From FEN-1099 sp964511015 (GTDB taxonomy: Bacteria; Lernaellota; Lernaellaia; Lernaellales; Lernaellaceae): a stretch of 64,000 nucleotides of DNA. This document shows positions 1 to 9,391 of the stretch, one piece after another. The notes under the pieces are model-generated. The model saw only the letters and a program-made list of their open reading frames with translations, was not told where the DNA came from and made no database searches. The stretch is taken from assembly GCA_964511015.1 (NCBI GenBank), contig CAZEDX010000004.1, positions 29,193-93,192 on the forward strand. The letters run 5' to 3'. A program made the position numbers and the translations under genes. The first letter of the stretch is position 1, and every line of letters starts with the position of its first letter.

Positions 1-1
1 A

Positions 2-1513
2 CTGTTCATCGTGCCGGCCGATAATCCGGACCGGCTGACCATCTCACGCGGCAACGCCAACGGCGTGGACATGAACCGCGCCTACCCGTTTTTCTATGAG
101 GGTTACGGCAACTGGTCGGCCGAGCCGGAAGTGAGGGCCTTGATGAACCTCGTGCTGCAAGAGCGACCGATGTTCGAGTTGACCTACCACGCCGGCGCGA
201 CAGTGGTGAACTATACGTGGGACAGCATCTATACGCTGAGCCCGGAAAACGACCTGGAAATCGCCATGAGCCAGGTCTATGCCGGCCCGAGCGGCTATGA
301 CATCACCAACGGCGCCGCGTGGTACATCGCCGACGGCACCACCGAGGACTGGGTGCACGGCTCGAACGGCGCGATCACGGCCATCATCGAGATCAGCCTG
401 TCCAAAATGCCGGCGCAAAGCGCGTGGCAGGGCATCTTCAACAAGAACATTCCCGCCATGATCGCCTGGGCGCAACGTTCGGCGCGCGGCGTGCGCGGCA
501 TCATTACCAGTTCGGTCACCGGCGAACCAATCGAAGCGTTGGTCGTGGCGGACGGGCGCTTGCCGGTCACCAGCGACCCGACCCTGGGTGACTACTACCG
601 GCTGTTGCCGCCGGGGCAGCAGACACTTTACGTGTGGGCCAACGGCTACGGCTGGACCACCGAGCAAATCACGGTGCCGGCGAATGACTACACCGTGCTC
701 GATCTGGCGCTCGAACCGCAGGCCAACGGCGTCTACGCCGCGCTGCGCTGCGTCATCAACATTCGTAAAGACGCTAGCGACGATCCGGCGAACAAGTCGT
801 TGCCGGTGAACGCGCTGGGCGGCCATGACGACGTCGCGTTCTCGACTGGCGTCAACGGCTATGCCGTGTTCGACATGGGCGAGAAAACACCGCTCGCGGA
901 CGGTGACGGCAACGAGCTGACCGTTTGGGAAGCCGGCAACGACGACGGCTATACCGTCTGGGTGGCCAAGCAGTGGTCCGGCCCGTTCAAGCAGATCGGC
1001 CAGGCGGTCGGCACCGCCGACTTCGATCTGAGCGTCTCGGGCCTGGCCGAAGTGCGGTACGTGCTGATCCGCGACGACGGCGACGGCGCCAACAACACCG
1101 CTACGCCCGGGGTGGATATCGACGCCATCGAATACACCCCCGTTTGCGACTCTCCAGTCGCGGACTTCTCCGGCACGCCGACCAGCGGCGCGGCACCACT
1201 GACGGTCGCCTTCACCAGCAACGTATATGCCACCGCCGGCTGCCTGTCCGGCGTGAGCTGGGATTTCGGTGACGGCGACTCCAGCACAGAAACCAATCCG
1301 GAACATCAGTACACCGCGCCGGGCACCTACACCGTGACCTTGACGGCTACCGGCCCCGGCGGCGAAGACGTGTTCGCGCGCGAGGGCTACATCGTGGTGA
1401 CCGGCGGTGACGATGACGACGTCTTGGACGACGACGCGGATGACGACAGCGACGACGATGCCGACGACGACGATGCCGACGATGACGATGACGACGGCGG
1501 CTGCGGCTGCTAG
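2..1513 (+). CDS. Secreted M14-family zinc carboxypeptidase with PKD domain and Asp-rich GCGC tail (5' truncated)
   Basis: The gene enters from beyond the left edge; the open frame runs from base 2 and the GTG at 11 is probably internal. Visible residues match the second half of an M14 peptidase: the substrate-binding NGVDMNR segment (about residue 20), a zinc-ligand-type His in TYHAG (about 63) and the catalytic Glu in AIIEIS (about 130). Next come a transthyretin-like carboxypeptidase regulatory domain (about 160-240), a module containing NGYAVFDMG and a PKD domain with WDFGDGDSS (about 385-470). The protein ends in an Asp-rich tail of about 30 residues and Gly-Gly-Cys-Gly-Cys. By family it removes C-terminal residues from peptides, here outside the cell. 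The full-length paralogue at 45899-48595 has the same domain order. The N-terminal HxxE zinc motif lies outside the window. Confidence 0.88.
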   Translation: MFIVPADNPDRLTISRGNANGVDMNRAYPFFYEGYGNWSAEPEVRALMNLVLQERPMFELTYHAGATVVNYTWDSIYTLSPENDLEIAMSQVYAGPSGYDITNGAAWYIADGTTEDWVHGSNGAITAIIEISLSKMPAQSAWQGIFNKNIPAMIAWAQRSARGVRGIITSSVTGEPIEALVVADGRLPVTSDPTLGDYYRLLPPGQQTLYVWANGYGWTTEQITVPANDYTVLDLALEPQANGVYAALRCVINIRKDASDDPANKSLPVNALGGHDDVAFSTGVNGYAVFDMGEKTPLADGDGNELTVWEAGNDDGYTVWVAKQWSGPFKQIGQAVGTADFDLSVSGLAEVRYVLIRDDGDGANNTATPGVDIDAIEYTPVCDSPVADFSGTPTSGAAPLTVAFTSNVYATAGCLSGVSWDFGDGDSSTETNPEHQYTAPGTYTVTLTATGPGGEDVFAREGYIVVTGGDDDDVLDDDADDDSDDDADDDDADDDDDDGGCGC

Positions 1514-1535
1514 CTTATTCTGATCCGGGCAACCG

Positions 1536-1569
1536 GCGGGGGCGTGGCATGCCGCGCCCCCGCTTTTTT
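1536..1569 (+). terminator. Rho-independent terminator
   Basis: A perfect 9-bp GC stem (1536-1544 with 1555-1563) encloses a 10-nt loop and is followed directly by six T (1564-1569). It sits 22 bp after the carboxypeptidase stop codon and closes that transcript. Confidence 0.88.
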
Positions 1570-1604
1570 GTTATGATGCTGTCTCCAATTTGGTGGGAGG
1601 CGAG

Positions 1605-2885
1605 TTGAGGCGCTGGTGGAAGAAACTGGTGCTGTTGGTGCTGGTGCTCCTCGTGGTGGTGCTGGGCACGGTTCAGTACTTTTTCTTCGAAATGATCGGC
1701 GTCGTGGAAGGTTTCGGCTGGCATGACGAAGGAGAATCCTGGACCGTCACGCGGGCCGGCACCCAATTGCTGGTGGGCACTCACGTCATCGGCAGCACCC
1801 GCCCCGTGGCGATGACGATCCGTAACACCGGCCAAAGCGAGTTGGTCATTCCTTACGTGGCGCGGCCAGGCAGCCATCCGTGGTGGTCTTTTTCCGACCA
1901 GGTGAAGGCTGTCACCGATGGCCTGACCCATCCCGCCGATCAGATTGCCACCGTCGCGGTGTGGATCCAACAGCGTTTCCGGCCGGGTTCCGCCCTATTC
2001 GCCAGTCAGCGCCGTTCGGCCGACCCCTGGATCATCATGAGCGGCTATGGCTTCGGCCAATGCAGCGACCTATCGTACTTGCTGGCCGCCGCCGCGCGTG
2101 TGCTGTCGCTGCCCGCACGCTTACTTGATCTGCAGTCACATGTATTGACGGAAGTCTATTACGACAACGCCTGGCACGTCTACGATTTGACTTATACCTA
2201 TGGCCTGCGCGATGCGCGGGGCAACACGCCGAGTTTCGCCGAAGTGGTGGCCAACGGCGGACTGAACCGTTGGGTGAACACGCGCCGCCCCTGGTTCTTG
2301 GGCGGCATTGAGGAGCGGATCTGGAAACGGACGCCGTATATTATCGAGATCGACCTCCCCCCCGGTTGGGATGCCGCCCCGCCCAAGCTCGGATTGTTGC
2401 CCGGCGAATCGTGGACCGTCTGGAAAACGGGCTTCAAGCAGTTGTTCGACGAGCCGGCCGGCGGGCCGTACTTGACCACGACCGTGAGCACGCTTGATTT
2501 GCGAATGGGCGACGGGCAGCGTCGCCTGCATCTGCCGCTGCCGATTCGGCGAGCGTATCTGATCGCCGCTGCCGCCGACCAGCCGCAGGGAGTGGTCGAC
2601 GTCACGATCGGTTCCCGGCGGCCGATGCAGATTGAAGGCGGTTGGAAATGGGGAGCCGGCGGAAAATGGGAGTTGCTGCTGACCGACGAACGGCGCGTGC
2701 GCGAAGCGATCAACGACATTGCGGTTCGGCTGCCGCCCGCGCTGGCCAATACGACTCGCTTGCGGTTGGATCTGGCCTGCGCCGATTGGTGGCTGGTCGC
2801 GCCGGACGCGGGTTTGACCGTGTTCGAGGTGAATTGGGAAAGCGGCGACCGTGCCGACGTTAGCCTCCGCTGGCAACACCGGTAG
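1605..2885 (+). CDS. Membrane-anchored transglutaminase-like cysteine protein
   Basis: The protein has 426 residues if translation starts at TTG 1605, which lies 4 nt after a GGGAGG ribosome-binding site; an in-frame TTG at 1590 has no such site. Residues 1-25 are basic and then strongly hydrophobic (a signal anchor), so the rest should face the periplasm. The centre carries a transglutaminase-like triad: Cys153 in GQCSD, His179 in SHVLTEVYY and Asp194 in HVYDL, with the usual spacing. These folds include peptide cross-linkers, deamidases and proteases; nothing here tells which. The C-terminal half (about 230-426) has no recognisable domain and looks beta-rich. The terminator just upstream indicates its own transcription unit. 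Confidence 0.7.
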   Translation: MRRWWKKLVLLVLVLLVVVLGTVQYFFFEMIGVVEGFGWHDEGESWTVTRAGTQLLVGTHVIGSTRPVAMTIRNTGQSELVIPYVARPGSHPWWSFSDQVKAVTDGLTHPADQIATVAVWIQQRFRPGSALFASQRRSADPWIIMSGYGFGQCSDLSYLLAAAARVLSLPARLLDLQSHVLTEVYYDNAWHVYDLTYTYGLRDARGNTPSFAEVVANGGLNRWVNTRRPWFLGGIEERIWKRTPYIIEIDLPPGWDAAPPKLGLLPGESWTVWKTGFKQLFDEPAGGPYLTTTVSTLDLRMGDGQRRLHLPLPIRRAYLIAAAADQPQGVVDVTIGSRRPMQIEGGWKWGAGGKWELLLTDERRVREAINDIAVRLPPALANTTRLRLDLACADWWLVAPDAGLTVFEVNWESGDRADVSLRWQHR

Positions 2886-2988
2886 ACCCCGATCTGCCGA
2901 CCAATTCGCTGGTATTTGCGTTCCAATTGTGGCAGGATATTTGAGCGCAGAGCGCACAGCGGAAATACTGTTCCCTGGGGAGGGTGAC

Positions 2989-4950
2989 ATGAACAGACTA
3001 AGTTTCCGACTGCACTGGCTTTGGGTCATCGTCCTGCCTGTCTTCCTGATAGCATTGCCCGCCTGTGACGAGTCTACCTTCGAACATAGCTCGTTTTCCG
3101 ACGACGACTCCGGCGACAACGGCGATGACGACAACAATCAAGACGGCGATGACGACCAGTTTCTCGACGACGACTCCGGCGGTTCAACGACCGTGGACGA
3201 CACGTTGCAGGCCCTGCTCGAAGAGTACCTGCTGTTCTCCGGCGAGCCCGGCGTGGCATTTGCCGCGCGCTACGGCAACGGTACGCTGCATTCCCTCGCC
3301 GCCGGCAAATCGAACTGGATCGATGGCGACCCGATGGTGCCGGGCATGCTGTTCCGCGTGGGCAGTTGCACCAAACCGTTTACCGCCACCGTGCTGATGC
3401 AACTGGCCGACGAGGGCCTGGTGGACCTCGACGCCCCGATGACCGACTACCTGCCCCAGTACGACATGTGGCCGGGCGTCACGCCGCGCCATCTGCTGCG
3501 GATGCAGAGCGGCATTCCGGACTACCTGATGAGCAACGCGTTTTGGATCAACGCGTTGTTGCGCCTCGGCAAACCATTGGCGCCCGAAACGTTGGTCATG
3601 CACGCGACGTTCATGCCCACCGAATTCGAGCCGGGAACCGACTGCTCGTACTCCAACACCAACTTCGTGCTGGCCGGGTTGGTCATCGAACAGGTTACCG
3701 GCAATCCCGTGGAGCAGGAGATTTGGGACCGGGTGGTCAAGCCCCTGGACCTGAAACACACCTTCCTCGACACCGAAGGCCGGGAAATTGATTTGCTGTC
3801 GCACGGCTACGCCGATGCCGAGATCGCCGGTATGGCGTTGGGCATTGCCGACGACCTGACGGCGTTGGTCGGGTTGATTCCGCAGGAATACGTGGTCGAC
3901 GGCCTACTTTTTGACGGTACGTATCTGTTCCACCCGTCGTTCTCTTTCTCCGCGGGCGCACTGGTGTCCTGGGGCGACGACCTGGTCAAGTTCATGGATG
4001 CCTATGTGCACGGCGAGTTGGTCAGCGAAGAACGCTATCAGGAGATGATGGATTTCACGCCCTGCGTTTGCCTGGGCAAGCCGGTCGACTACAGCATGGG
4101 CATGATGCGCCGCCCCACCGACTTCGGCTATTCGTACGGCCATGGCGGCCAGCATTTCGGCTATTCGTCCAACACCTACTACCTTCCCGACATCGACGTC
4201 GTTTACTCGCTGCTCGACAACTTCGTGCCCGACCAGTCGGACTATGTATTGCCGGATTTGCTGCGCGCGCTGATTAACAACCAGGATCAGCCGCCGGTCG
4301 CCTGCGAGCCGCCGGAAGTCTTTGAGGACTTGCCCGAGGGTTACAACCTCCAAGTGCGTTTCCGCGGTCCGATCAACTCGATGTTCGAAACCGACCCCGA
4401 AGTCGGCGTCTCAAGCACCAAGGCACTGCTGGGTGACAACCGTTGGCACGCCTACTACATCATGGACAGCATCGCCACGCTGGAGTCGCTATTCCCCCGC
4501 TGGATCAAGATCGAAACCTACGGCCCGGGCAACACCGAAGGCTACGAGATGCGCAGTTCCACCCTTTATTTCCGCCCGCACCTGCTCGACCAAGCCGACG
4601 CCAACGGCTTGATCACTATCGGGCCGGAACAAGCCGAAGACGTCATCCTGTACTTGGCGGACACACGGCTCGACAACACCGGCGAGAAGTTCGACAAGGT
4701 GTGTCTCACCGCCGTGCCGAACTGGCAGTACGAAGGGTACCTCTACGTCTGCGACCACGAGAACTTCACCGGTGCCGTCGGAGACACGATCCGGCTGTTT
4801 GGCGCGTTCATGGTGGATTGGGATTCCGGCAGCGTCGAAGAATACGCCGCCTCGTTGGACATCGGCATGTGCGAATGCCGCAACGAAAACAACGAGTGGC
4901 ACCCCTGCCCCGACACGCCGCAGCCCGACTGCGGCGGCGACTGCGAATAG
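2989..4950 (+). CDS. Lipoprotein serine hydrolase, class C beta-lactamase/DD-peptidase fold, with Asp-rich linker
   Basis: The protein has 653 residues from ATG 2989, behind GGGGAGGG; the longer open frame upstream adds nothing convincing. A signal sequence ends in lipobox LPAC with Cys26 as the lipidated residue, followed by an Asp/Asn-rich linker (about 35-65). The catalytic domain shows the three motifs of penicillin-recognising serine hydrolases: S126-C-T-K129, Y221-S-N223 and H385-G-G. This family contains beta-lactamases, DD-peptidases and esterases, and the substrate cannot be told from sequence. A C-terminal region of about 220 residues is unrecognised and contains several Cys. Signal and lipobox place it on a membrane surface. 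Confidence 0.85.
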   Translation: MNRLSFRLHWLWVIVLPVFLIALPACDESTFEHSSFSDDDSGDNGDDDNNQDGDDDQFLDDDSGGSTTVDDTLQALLEEYLLFSGEPGVAFAARYGNGTLHSLAAGKSNWIDGDPMVPGMLFRVGSCTKPFTATVLMQLADEGLVDLDAPMTDYLPQYDMWPGVTPRHLLRMQSGIPDYLMSNAFWINALLRLGKPLAPETLVMHATFMPTEFEPGTDCSYSNTNFVLAGLVIEQVTGNPVEQEIWDRVVKPLDLKHTFLDTEGREIDLLSHGYADAEIAGMALGIADDLTALVGLIPQEYVVDGLLFDGTYLFHPSFSFSAGALVSWGDDLVKFMDAYVHGELVSEERYQEMMDFTPCVCLGKPVDYSMGMMRRPTDFGYSYGHGGQHFGYSSNTYYLPDIDVVYSLLDNFVPDQSDYVLPDLLRALINNQDQPPVACEPPEVFEDLPEGYNLQVRFRGPINSMFETDPEVGVSSTKALLGDNRWHAYYIMDSIATLESLFPRWIKIETYGPGNTEGYEMRSSTLYFRPHLLDQADANGLITIGPEQAEDVILYLADTRLDNTGEKFDKVCLTAVPNWQYEGYLYVCDHENFTGAVGDTIRLFGAFMVDWDSGSVEEYAASLDIGMCECRNENNEWHPCPDTPQPDCGGDCE

Positions 4951-5037
4951 CGCGCACCGAGCCACCGGCGACAGCCCAACGGCCGGCGGCCAAGTCGCCT
5001 CTTGATTCCGCCTGTCCCACCGGCTAGAAACAGAAAC

Positions 5038-5135
5038 GGAAGTGGTTCGGTAACTGGTGTGCCGCCCGGGCTTCAAACCCGGTGGGGGTCGCTAATCCCG
5101 GCCCTGGTGGGTTCGATTCCCATCCGCTTCCGCCA
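5038..5135 (+). tRNA. selC: tRNA-Sec (selenocysteine), anticodon TCA
   Basis: The gene is 98 nt. It has an 8-bp acceptor stem (5038-5045 with 5124-5131), discriminator G5132 and an encoded CCA. The anticodon loop CTTCAAA (5071-5077) carries TCA at 5073-5075, reading UGA. There is a long variable arm after the anticodon stem and a TTCGATT T-loop. The 8-bp acceptor, long extra arm and UCA anticodon are diagnostic of selenocysteine tRNA. Its presence means the organism should encode SelA, SelB, SelD and selenoproteins, none of which I see in this window. Confidence 0.95.
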
Positions 5136-5144
5136 GCCAACCCG

Positions 5145-5178
5145 CGGGGATTGCGTCAACACCGCGATCCCCGTTTTT
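5145..5178 (+). terminator. Terminator of tRNA-Sec
   Basis: An 11-bp stem (5145-5155 with 5163-5173, one G-T pair) has a 7-nt loop and is followed by TTTTT at 5174-5178. It begins 9 nt after the CCA end of tRNA-Sec and separates it from the next gene. Confidence 0.88.
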
Positions 5179-5211
5179 CTGCTCGGCCGCGGGCGCGGGG
5201 AGAAGCCGAAA

Positions 5212-5784
5212 ATGTCTTGGGAATGGAGAGGCGGGGTTTTGTTGTTGTTGTTGTTCGTGGCCGCGGCGATATCGTTTACCTGCGCGGGGAGTGAAGACGA
5301 GGCCGGCGACGACGACGAAGTCGACTGTCCGACCTACGAGGACCTCGACGTCGGCGAAATCGACGAGGAACCGGCCACCCCGGCTTGCGACTTCACCTGT
5401 CTGGACCGCATGTACGGCTGGCAGGGCGAGTGCATGCAGGAATACGCCGATTGTTGGGACGGCTGCGGCACGATCTCGTGCACCGAGGATTGCGCGGCTT
5501 GCGCCGACGAATGCCTGGACAACGTTCACCTGGCCGCGGTCGCATGCGCCGATCTGTGCGACGGCTGCTTGCGCGACAACTTCACCTGCGAAACCGGCTG
5601 TGACAGCTCGTCGTGCTTGGAAGAATGCACCGCAACGTTCTTTGCCTGCAACGAATGGAACCTCGACTGCTGGAATAACTGCCAGCAGGACTACAACGCG
5701 TGCCTCGATGACACCTTGAACGGCGAGGACCTGCTCGCTTGCTTCGACGCCAATGTGGCCTGCATGAAGAGTTGCTACGAGTAG
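5212..5784 (+). CDS. Cys-rich lipoprotein of unknown function
   Basis: The protein has 190 residues. I chose ATG 5212 because it follows a GGGGAG site and the tRNA terminator; the longer open frame runs through tRNA-Sec. A hydrophobic signal ends at SFTC with Cys24 as the probable lipidated residue, followed by an acidic stretch (EDEAGDDDE). The remaining ~160 residues contain about two dozen Cys in recurring short spacings (DGCG, ADEC, DLCDGC, LEEC, LDCWNNC). Such a pattern suits a small, densely disulfide-bonded extracellular domain rather than an enzyme I know. The stop lies 6 bp from the convergent kinase gene. Function unknown. Confidence 0.75.
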   Translation: MSWEWRGGVLLLLLFVAAAISFTCAGSEDEAGDDDEVDCPTYEDLDVGEIDEEPATPACDFTCLDRMYGWQGECMQEYADCWDGCGTISCTEDCAACADECLDNVHLAAVACADLCDGCLRDNFTCETGCDSSSCLEECTATFFACNEWNLDCWNNCQQDYNACLDDTLNGEDLLACFDANVACMKSCYE

Positions 5785-5790
5785 CTACTG

Positions 5791-8700
5791 CTAGGCGCCC
5801 GTCAGCACGCGATCGATCAGTGCCTGCAATACCGACAGCCGATAGGGTTTTTGGATGAAGCCGGCCAGGCCTTCGCCCCGGAACCGTTGCACCGCGTCTT
5901 GTTCGTTGTAGCCGCTGCTCAAAATGACACGCACGTCCGGCTGCCGCAGCTTCATTTCCTGGAATGTCTGGACGCCATCCATACGCGGCATGGTCAGGTC
6001 GAGCAAGACGCAATCGATTTCCGCTCCGCGTTCATCGAAAATCTTCACTGCCTCCTGGCCGTCGACCGCGCAGATGATTTCATAGCCCAGGTGGCGGATG
6101 AACTTAGTGCACAGAGTGCGCACCGATTCCTCGTCATCGACCACCAGCACAGTGGGAATCCGGCCGGAGAGCCGGCTCGTCACCGATGCGGGGTCCACGG
6201 CGACCACCTTGGCCGGCGCATCGCACATCGGCAATAGCACCCGGATGGTCGTGCCCAGTCCCACCTTACTGTCCACCAGAATGGCGCCATGGTGGCCGCG
6301 GATAATGCCCGAAACCGCCGACATGCCCAACCCGCGCCCGGTGAATTTGGTGGTGAAGAACGGGTCGAACAGGCGATGGATCGTTTCCTCGTTCATGCCG
6401 CAGCCGTCATCGGCCACCTCGAAAAACACATAACGGCCGGGCGGCGGCTTTTCCTCAATGCGACTTCGGCTGAGCATTTTCGCACTGCAGTGCTGGGCGC
6501 CCGTGGACAGGGTGATCACGCCGTACCGGTCGCCGATCGCCTCCGAGGCGTTGGTGATAAGGTTCATCACAATCTGCTGCACCTGACCCGGATCAGCCTC
6601 GGTGTACGGCGGTTCGTTGGCCAACAACAGGTTCATCGTCACCGTGCGTGCCACCGCGGTCCGGAACAAACTGGCGTTGTCACGTATCAACTGATTGAGA
6701 TCGACACAAGCGACCGCCAATCGTCCGCGGCCGGAATACGCCAGCATCTGCCGGGTCAGATCCGTTGCCCGGCGGGTGGCCTGCATCGCTTGTTCGATAT
6801 CGGCGCGCGCCGGCGAGTTGGACGGCAGGTCGAGCATTGTCATGTCCAGATTGCCGAGCACCGCCATCAACAAGTTGTTGAAGTCGTGCGCGATGCCGCC
6901 GGCCATCACCCCGAGGCTCTCTAGCTTCTGCGCATGCAGCAGCCGTCGTTCCAACTCGATGCGCTCGGCTTCCTCGCGTTTGCGGTCGGTGATGTCGAAG
7001 AAGAACGAAAGAAGATAGGGCTGGCCGTTGATCTCCACGTGCTCGCCGCCGACGATGGTTTGAATCAATTGCCCATCCTTCCGCCGCAATTCCGACTCGA
7101 TCCGATCTTTACGCCGGAAAGCATCCAACGCACGTTCCCGTTCTTCCGGTGTCCGCCAGACACCCAGTTCGAGGGTGGTGCGGCCGATGATTTCTTCCCG
7201 ATCGAAGCCGACCAATTTGGCGTAGGCTTCGTTCGCGTCGACGCACTTGCCATCCGGCACGGTAACCAGAATGATCGCGGCCGGGTTCGCGCTGAAGATG
7301 GTGGAGAACAATTGTTGCGACTGCCGCAGATCGTCTTCCGCCCTTTTACGATCCGAGATATCCAGACCCGTGCCGACGACATAGGCTTCTTCGCCCACCA
7401 CCATACTTACTCCGAGCATGTGGAACGGCAGTTTCTTGCCGTCTTTGGTCAGAAAGCTGGCTTCCAACGTCGCCACGCCTTCGGTGAACACGGCTTTCAT
7501 AGCGTTCTGGACGGTGTCGCGACATTCTGCCGCCAGCAGTTGCTTGATATGGATCTTGGACATTTCGTCGGCGGAGTAACCAAGCACGTCTTGGTGGTTC
7601 TGGTTCCAGCGGACCAGGTATCCTTCTGAATTGAACACGTAGAAAATGCCGGGCAGGCTGTTGATCACCGTGTCGGTGAACTTCATCTCTTCGCGAAGCT
7701 TTTGCTCAACCATCTTCCGTTCGGTGATATCTGAAACAAGGCCCTCCAAAGCAATCGGTCGGCCATCGGCATCTTTGACCAGCACATTGCGTTGCAGCAC
7801 CCACCGCGGTTTGCCGTCGGCATGGATGATTTGGAACTCATAAATCGGCAGCGCCTCACCCACCAATAGGTTCTCGTATTCCCTTTCGAAATACTCGGCC
7901 CACGCGGGGTGAATGATGCGCCGGATCAACAACGGTTCGCGATAGAAGTCCTCGGGCGAATAGCCGGTGATAGCCAAAGACGCGGGGTTTACGTATTCGT
8001 ACCGGCCGTCCAGCAAATTCATGCGGAAGATGATGTCCGCCGTGTTTTCGGTCAGTGTGCGAATCCGCTCTTCCCGCGCGCGCAACGCGTTCTGGCTTTT
8101 GGTCAGTTCGTCGTAACTGCGGCACAATTCCGCCTGCGCCGCCGACAACTGGGAATAGGCCGACAACAGTTCCTGATGTTTGTGCCGCAGCGCTTGCTCC
8201 GCCGTCTTTTGCGCGGTGATGTCGCGCAACGTGCCGATAGCCGCCGGCCGACCCTGCAGCATCAACCGGCCGACCTTCATGTGCACCAGAATCCGGCTTT
8301 GCTGCGGCCCCTGCAGCGCGTGGAATTCGTAGTCTTCGGCCACCGAACCGCCATGCATTCGTTCCTGATAATGCCGACCGACCGTTGCACGCTCTTCCGG
8401 CGCCACCAGATCGAGCATCGCCCGACCGATGATCTGCTCGGCCGGCAAGTCCGCCAGTTCGCAAAACGCCTGATTGATGTAAGTAAACACGCCGTCCTGG
8501 ATGATAAACACGCCGTCCTGGTTGTGTTCCACTAGAATACGGTAACGCTCTTCGCTCTCCCGTAAAACTGTTTCGGCCTTCTTACGCTCGGTGATATCCT
8601 CGACAACACCGATAACCCCGATAGTCTTTCCGGCGGTATTGGCAAAGCTCGATTTGTGGAAGATGACGTTGTGGGTCACCTGCCGGGCATCGATCACCTG

Positions 8701-9048
8701 GCTCTCGTAATGCTCCTTGCCCGGATGGTTGAAGAGACGTTCGTCGGCGGCCCGGTAGATGTCGGCCAGTTCCTTTGGCGCCAGGTCATCGACCGTACAC
8801 CCGACGATCTCGTCTTCACTTCGTCCATAGAACTCGACAAAAGCCCGATTCACACCGGTATAGAAGCCTTCGGCGTTCTTGTGAAACACCGGCACCGGAA
8901 TCGCATCCATCAACGCCTGCTGGAACTCCATGTTCTCCCGCAGTATCGCCTCGACCCGCCGGCGTTCTTCGATTTCTTTTTGCAGTCTCTGCAGGGTTTC
9001 TTTCACATCGGCACCGGCAGTGGTATTGCTCTTCTTTCTTTTTGCCAT
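5791..9048 (-). CDS. Hybrid sensor histidine kinase with five PAS domains and C-terminal receiver
   Basis: About 1085 residues from ATG 9048; a GTG start at 9114 is also open and neither has a clear ribosome site. After a short coiled-coil start come five PAS sensor domains in tandem. They open at, for example, ALMDAIPVPVFHKN, ILVEHNQDGVFII, LTENTADIIFRM, VINSLPGIFYVF and IFSANPAAIILV. A histidine phosphoacceptor domain (GIAHDFNNLL) is followed by the ATP-binding domain with NLITNASEA, DDGCGM and GRGLGMSAV. A receiver domain closes the protein with VVDDEE, phospho-Asp in LLDLTMPRMDG and QKPY. There is no transmembrane segment, so it should be a cytoplasmic phosphorelay kinase sensing via PAS ligands. 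No partner regulator lies nearby. Confidence 0.93.
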   Translation of the reverse strand: MAKRKKSNTTAGADVKETLQRLQKEIEERRRVEAILRENMEFQQALMDAIPVPVFHKNAEGFYTGVNRAFVEFYGRSEDEIVGCTVDDLAPKELADIYRAADERLFNHPGKEHYESQVIDARQVTHNVIFHKSSFANTAGKTIGVIGVVEDITERKKAETVLRESEERYRILVEHNQDGVFIIQDGVFTYINQAFCELADLPAEQIIGRAMLDLVAPEERATVGRHYQERMHGGSVAEDYEFHALQGPQQSRILVHMKVGRLMLQGRPAAIGTLRDITAQKTAEQALRHKHQELLSAYSQLSAAQAELCRSYDELTKSQNALRAREERIRTLTENTADIIFRMNLLDGRYEYVNPASLAITGYSPEDFYREPLLIRRIIHPAWAEYFEREYENLLVGEALPIYEFQIIHADGKPRWVLQRNVLVKDADGRPIALEGLVSDITERKMVEQKLREEMKFTDTVINSLPGIFYVFNSEGYLVRWNQNHQDVLGYSADEMSKIHIKQLLAAECRDTVQNAMKAVFTEGVATLEASFLTKDGKKLPFHMLGVSMVVGEEAYVVGTGLDISDRKRAEDDLRQSQQLFSTIFSANPAAIILVTVPDGKCVDANEAYAKLVGFDREEIIGRTTLELGVWRTPEERERALDAFRRKDRIESELRRKDGQLIQTIVGGEHVEINGQPYLLSFFFDITDRKREEAERIELERRLLHAQKLESLGVMAGGIAHDFNNLLMAVLGNLDMTMLDLPSNSPARADIEQAMQATRRATDLTRQMLAYSGRGRLAVACVDLNQLIRDNASLFRTAVARTVTMNLLLANEPPYTEADPGQVQQIVMNLITNASEAIGDRYGVITLSTGAQHCSAKMLSRSRIEEKPPPGRYVFFEVADDGCGMNEETIHRLFDPFFTTKFTGRGLGMSAVSGIIRGHHGAILVDSKVGLGTTIRVLLPMCDAPAKVVAVDPASVTSRLSGRIPTVLVVDDEESVRTLCTKFIRHLGYEIICAVDGQEAVKIFDERGAEIDCVLLDLTMPRMDGVQTFQEMKLRQPDVRVILSSGYNEQDAVQRFRGEGLAGFIQKPYRLSVLQALIDRVLTGA

Positions 9049-9308
9049 GCTCGCCACGCAACAATTCGTTTTCTTTGCAATATTTTTGCGAGTAGCGGCC
9101 TTTGTCTTTCTCACCGGATCTCAGACCGATGTCGTTTTCTTCGCCCAATAAACGAACCAAGTCCGTTTCTTCAATACTCGTTTTCGACACCGACGGCGAC
9201 AAGATCAAGGTAAAAAGCCCTGCCAATTCAAATTAATACAAAACGTTTCCCGGACCTCCCAACAAAGGGGAAAAAACCTTAGAAGAAGCATATGCTTAGT
9301 ATGCCTAG

Positions 9309-9330
9309 CAGGGTGTTGATCAACACCCTG
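9309..9330. repeat. Hairpin 1: perfect 22-bp palindrome
   Basis: Arms of 11 bp with no spacer, centred on TTGATCAA (CAGGGTGTTGA and its exact reverse complement). First of four adjacent perfect inverted repeats. It could be a dimer-protein operator or an RNA hairpin. Confidence 0.85.
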
Positions 9331-9361
9331 CGCGTCTAATGGATGAGGCTCCGTTTCGATG

Positions 9362-9380
9362 CGGGGTTGCCGCAACCCCG
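9362..9380. repeat. Hairpin 2: 8-bp perfect inverted repeat
   Basis: CGGGGTTG and CAACCCCG are separated by three bases (CCG). It lies 31 bp after hairpin 1. Confidence 0.85.
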
Positions 9381-9391
9381 TGAAAAACGAA

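Noticed and set aside
44..1306. 420-codon minus-strand frame opposite the first carboxypeptidase
   Set aside because: Arg/Ala/Val/Gly-rich shadow with no domain; the plus strand is a clear M14 protein.
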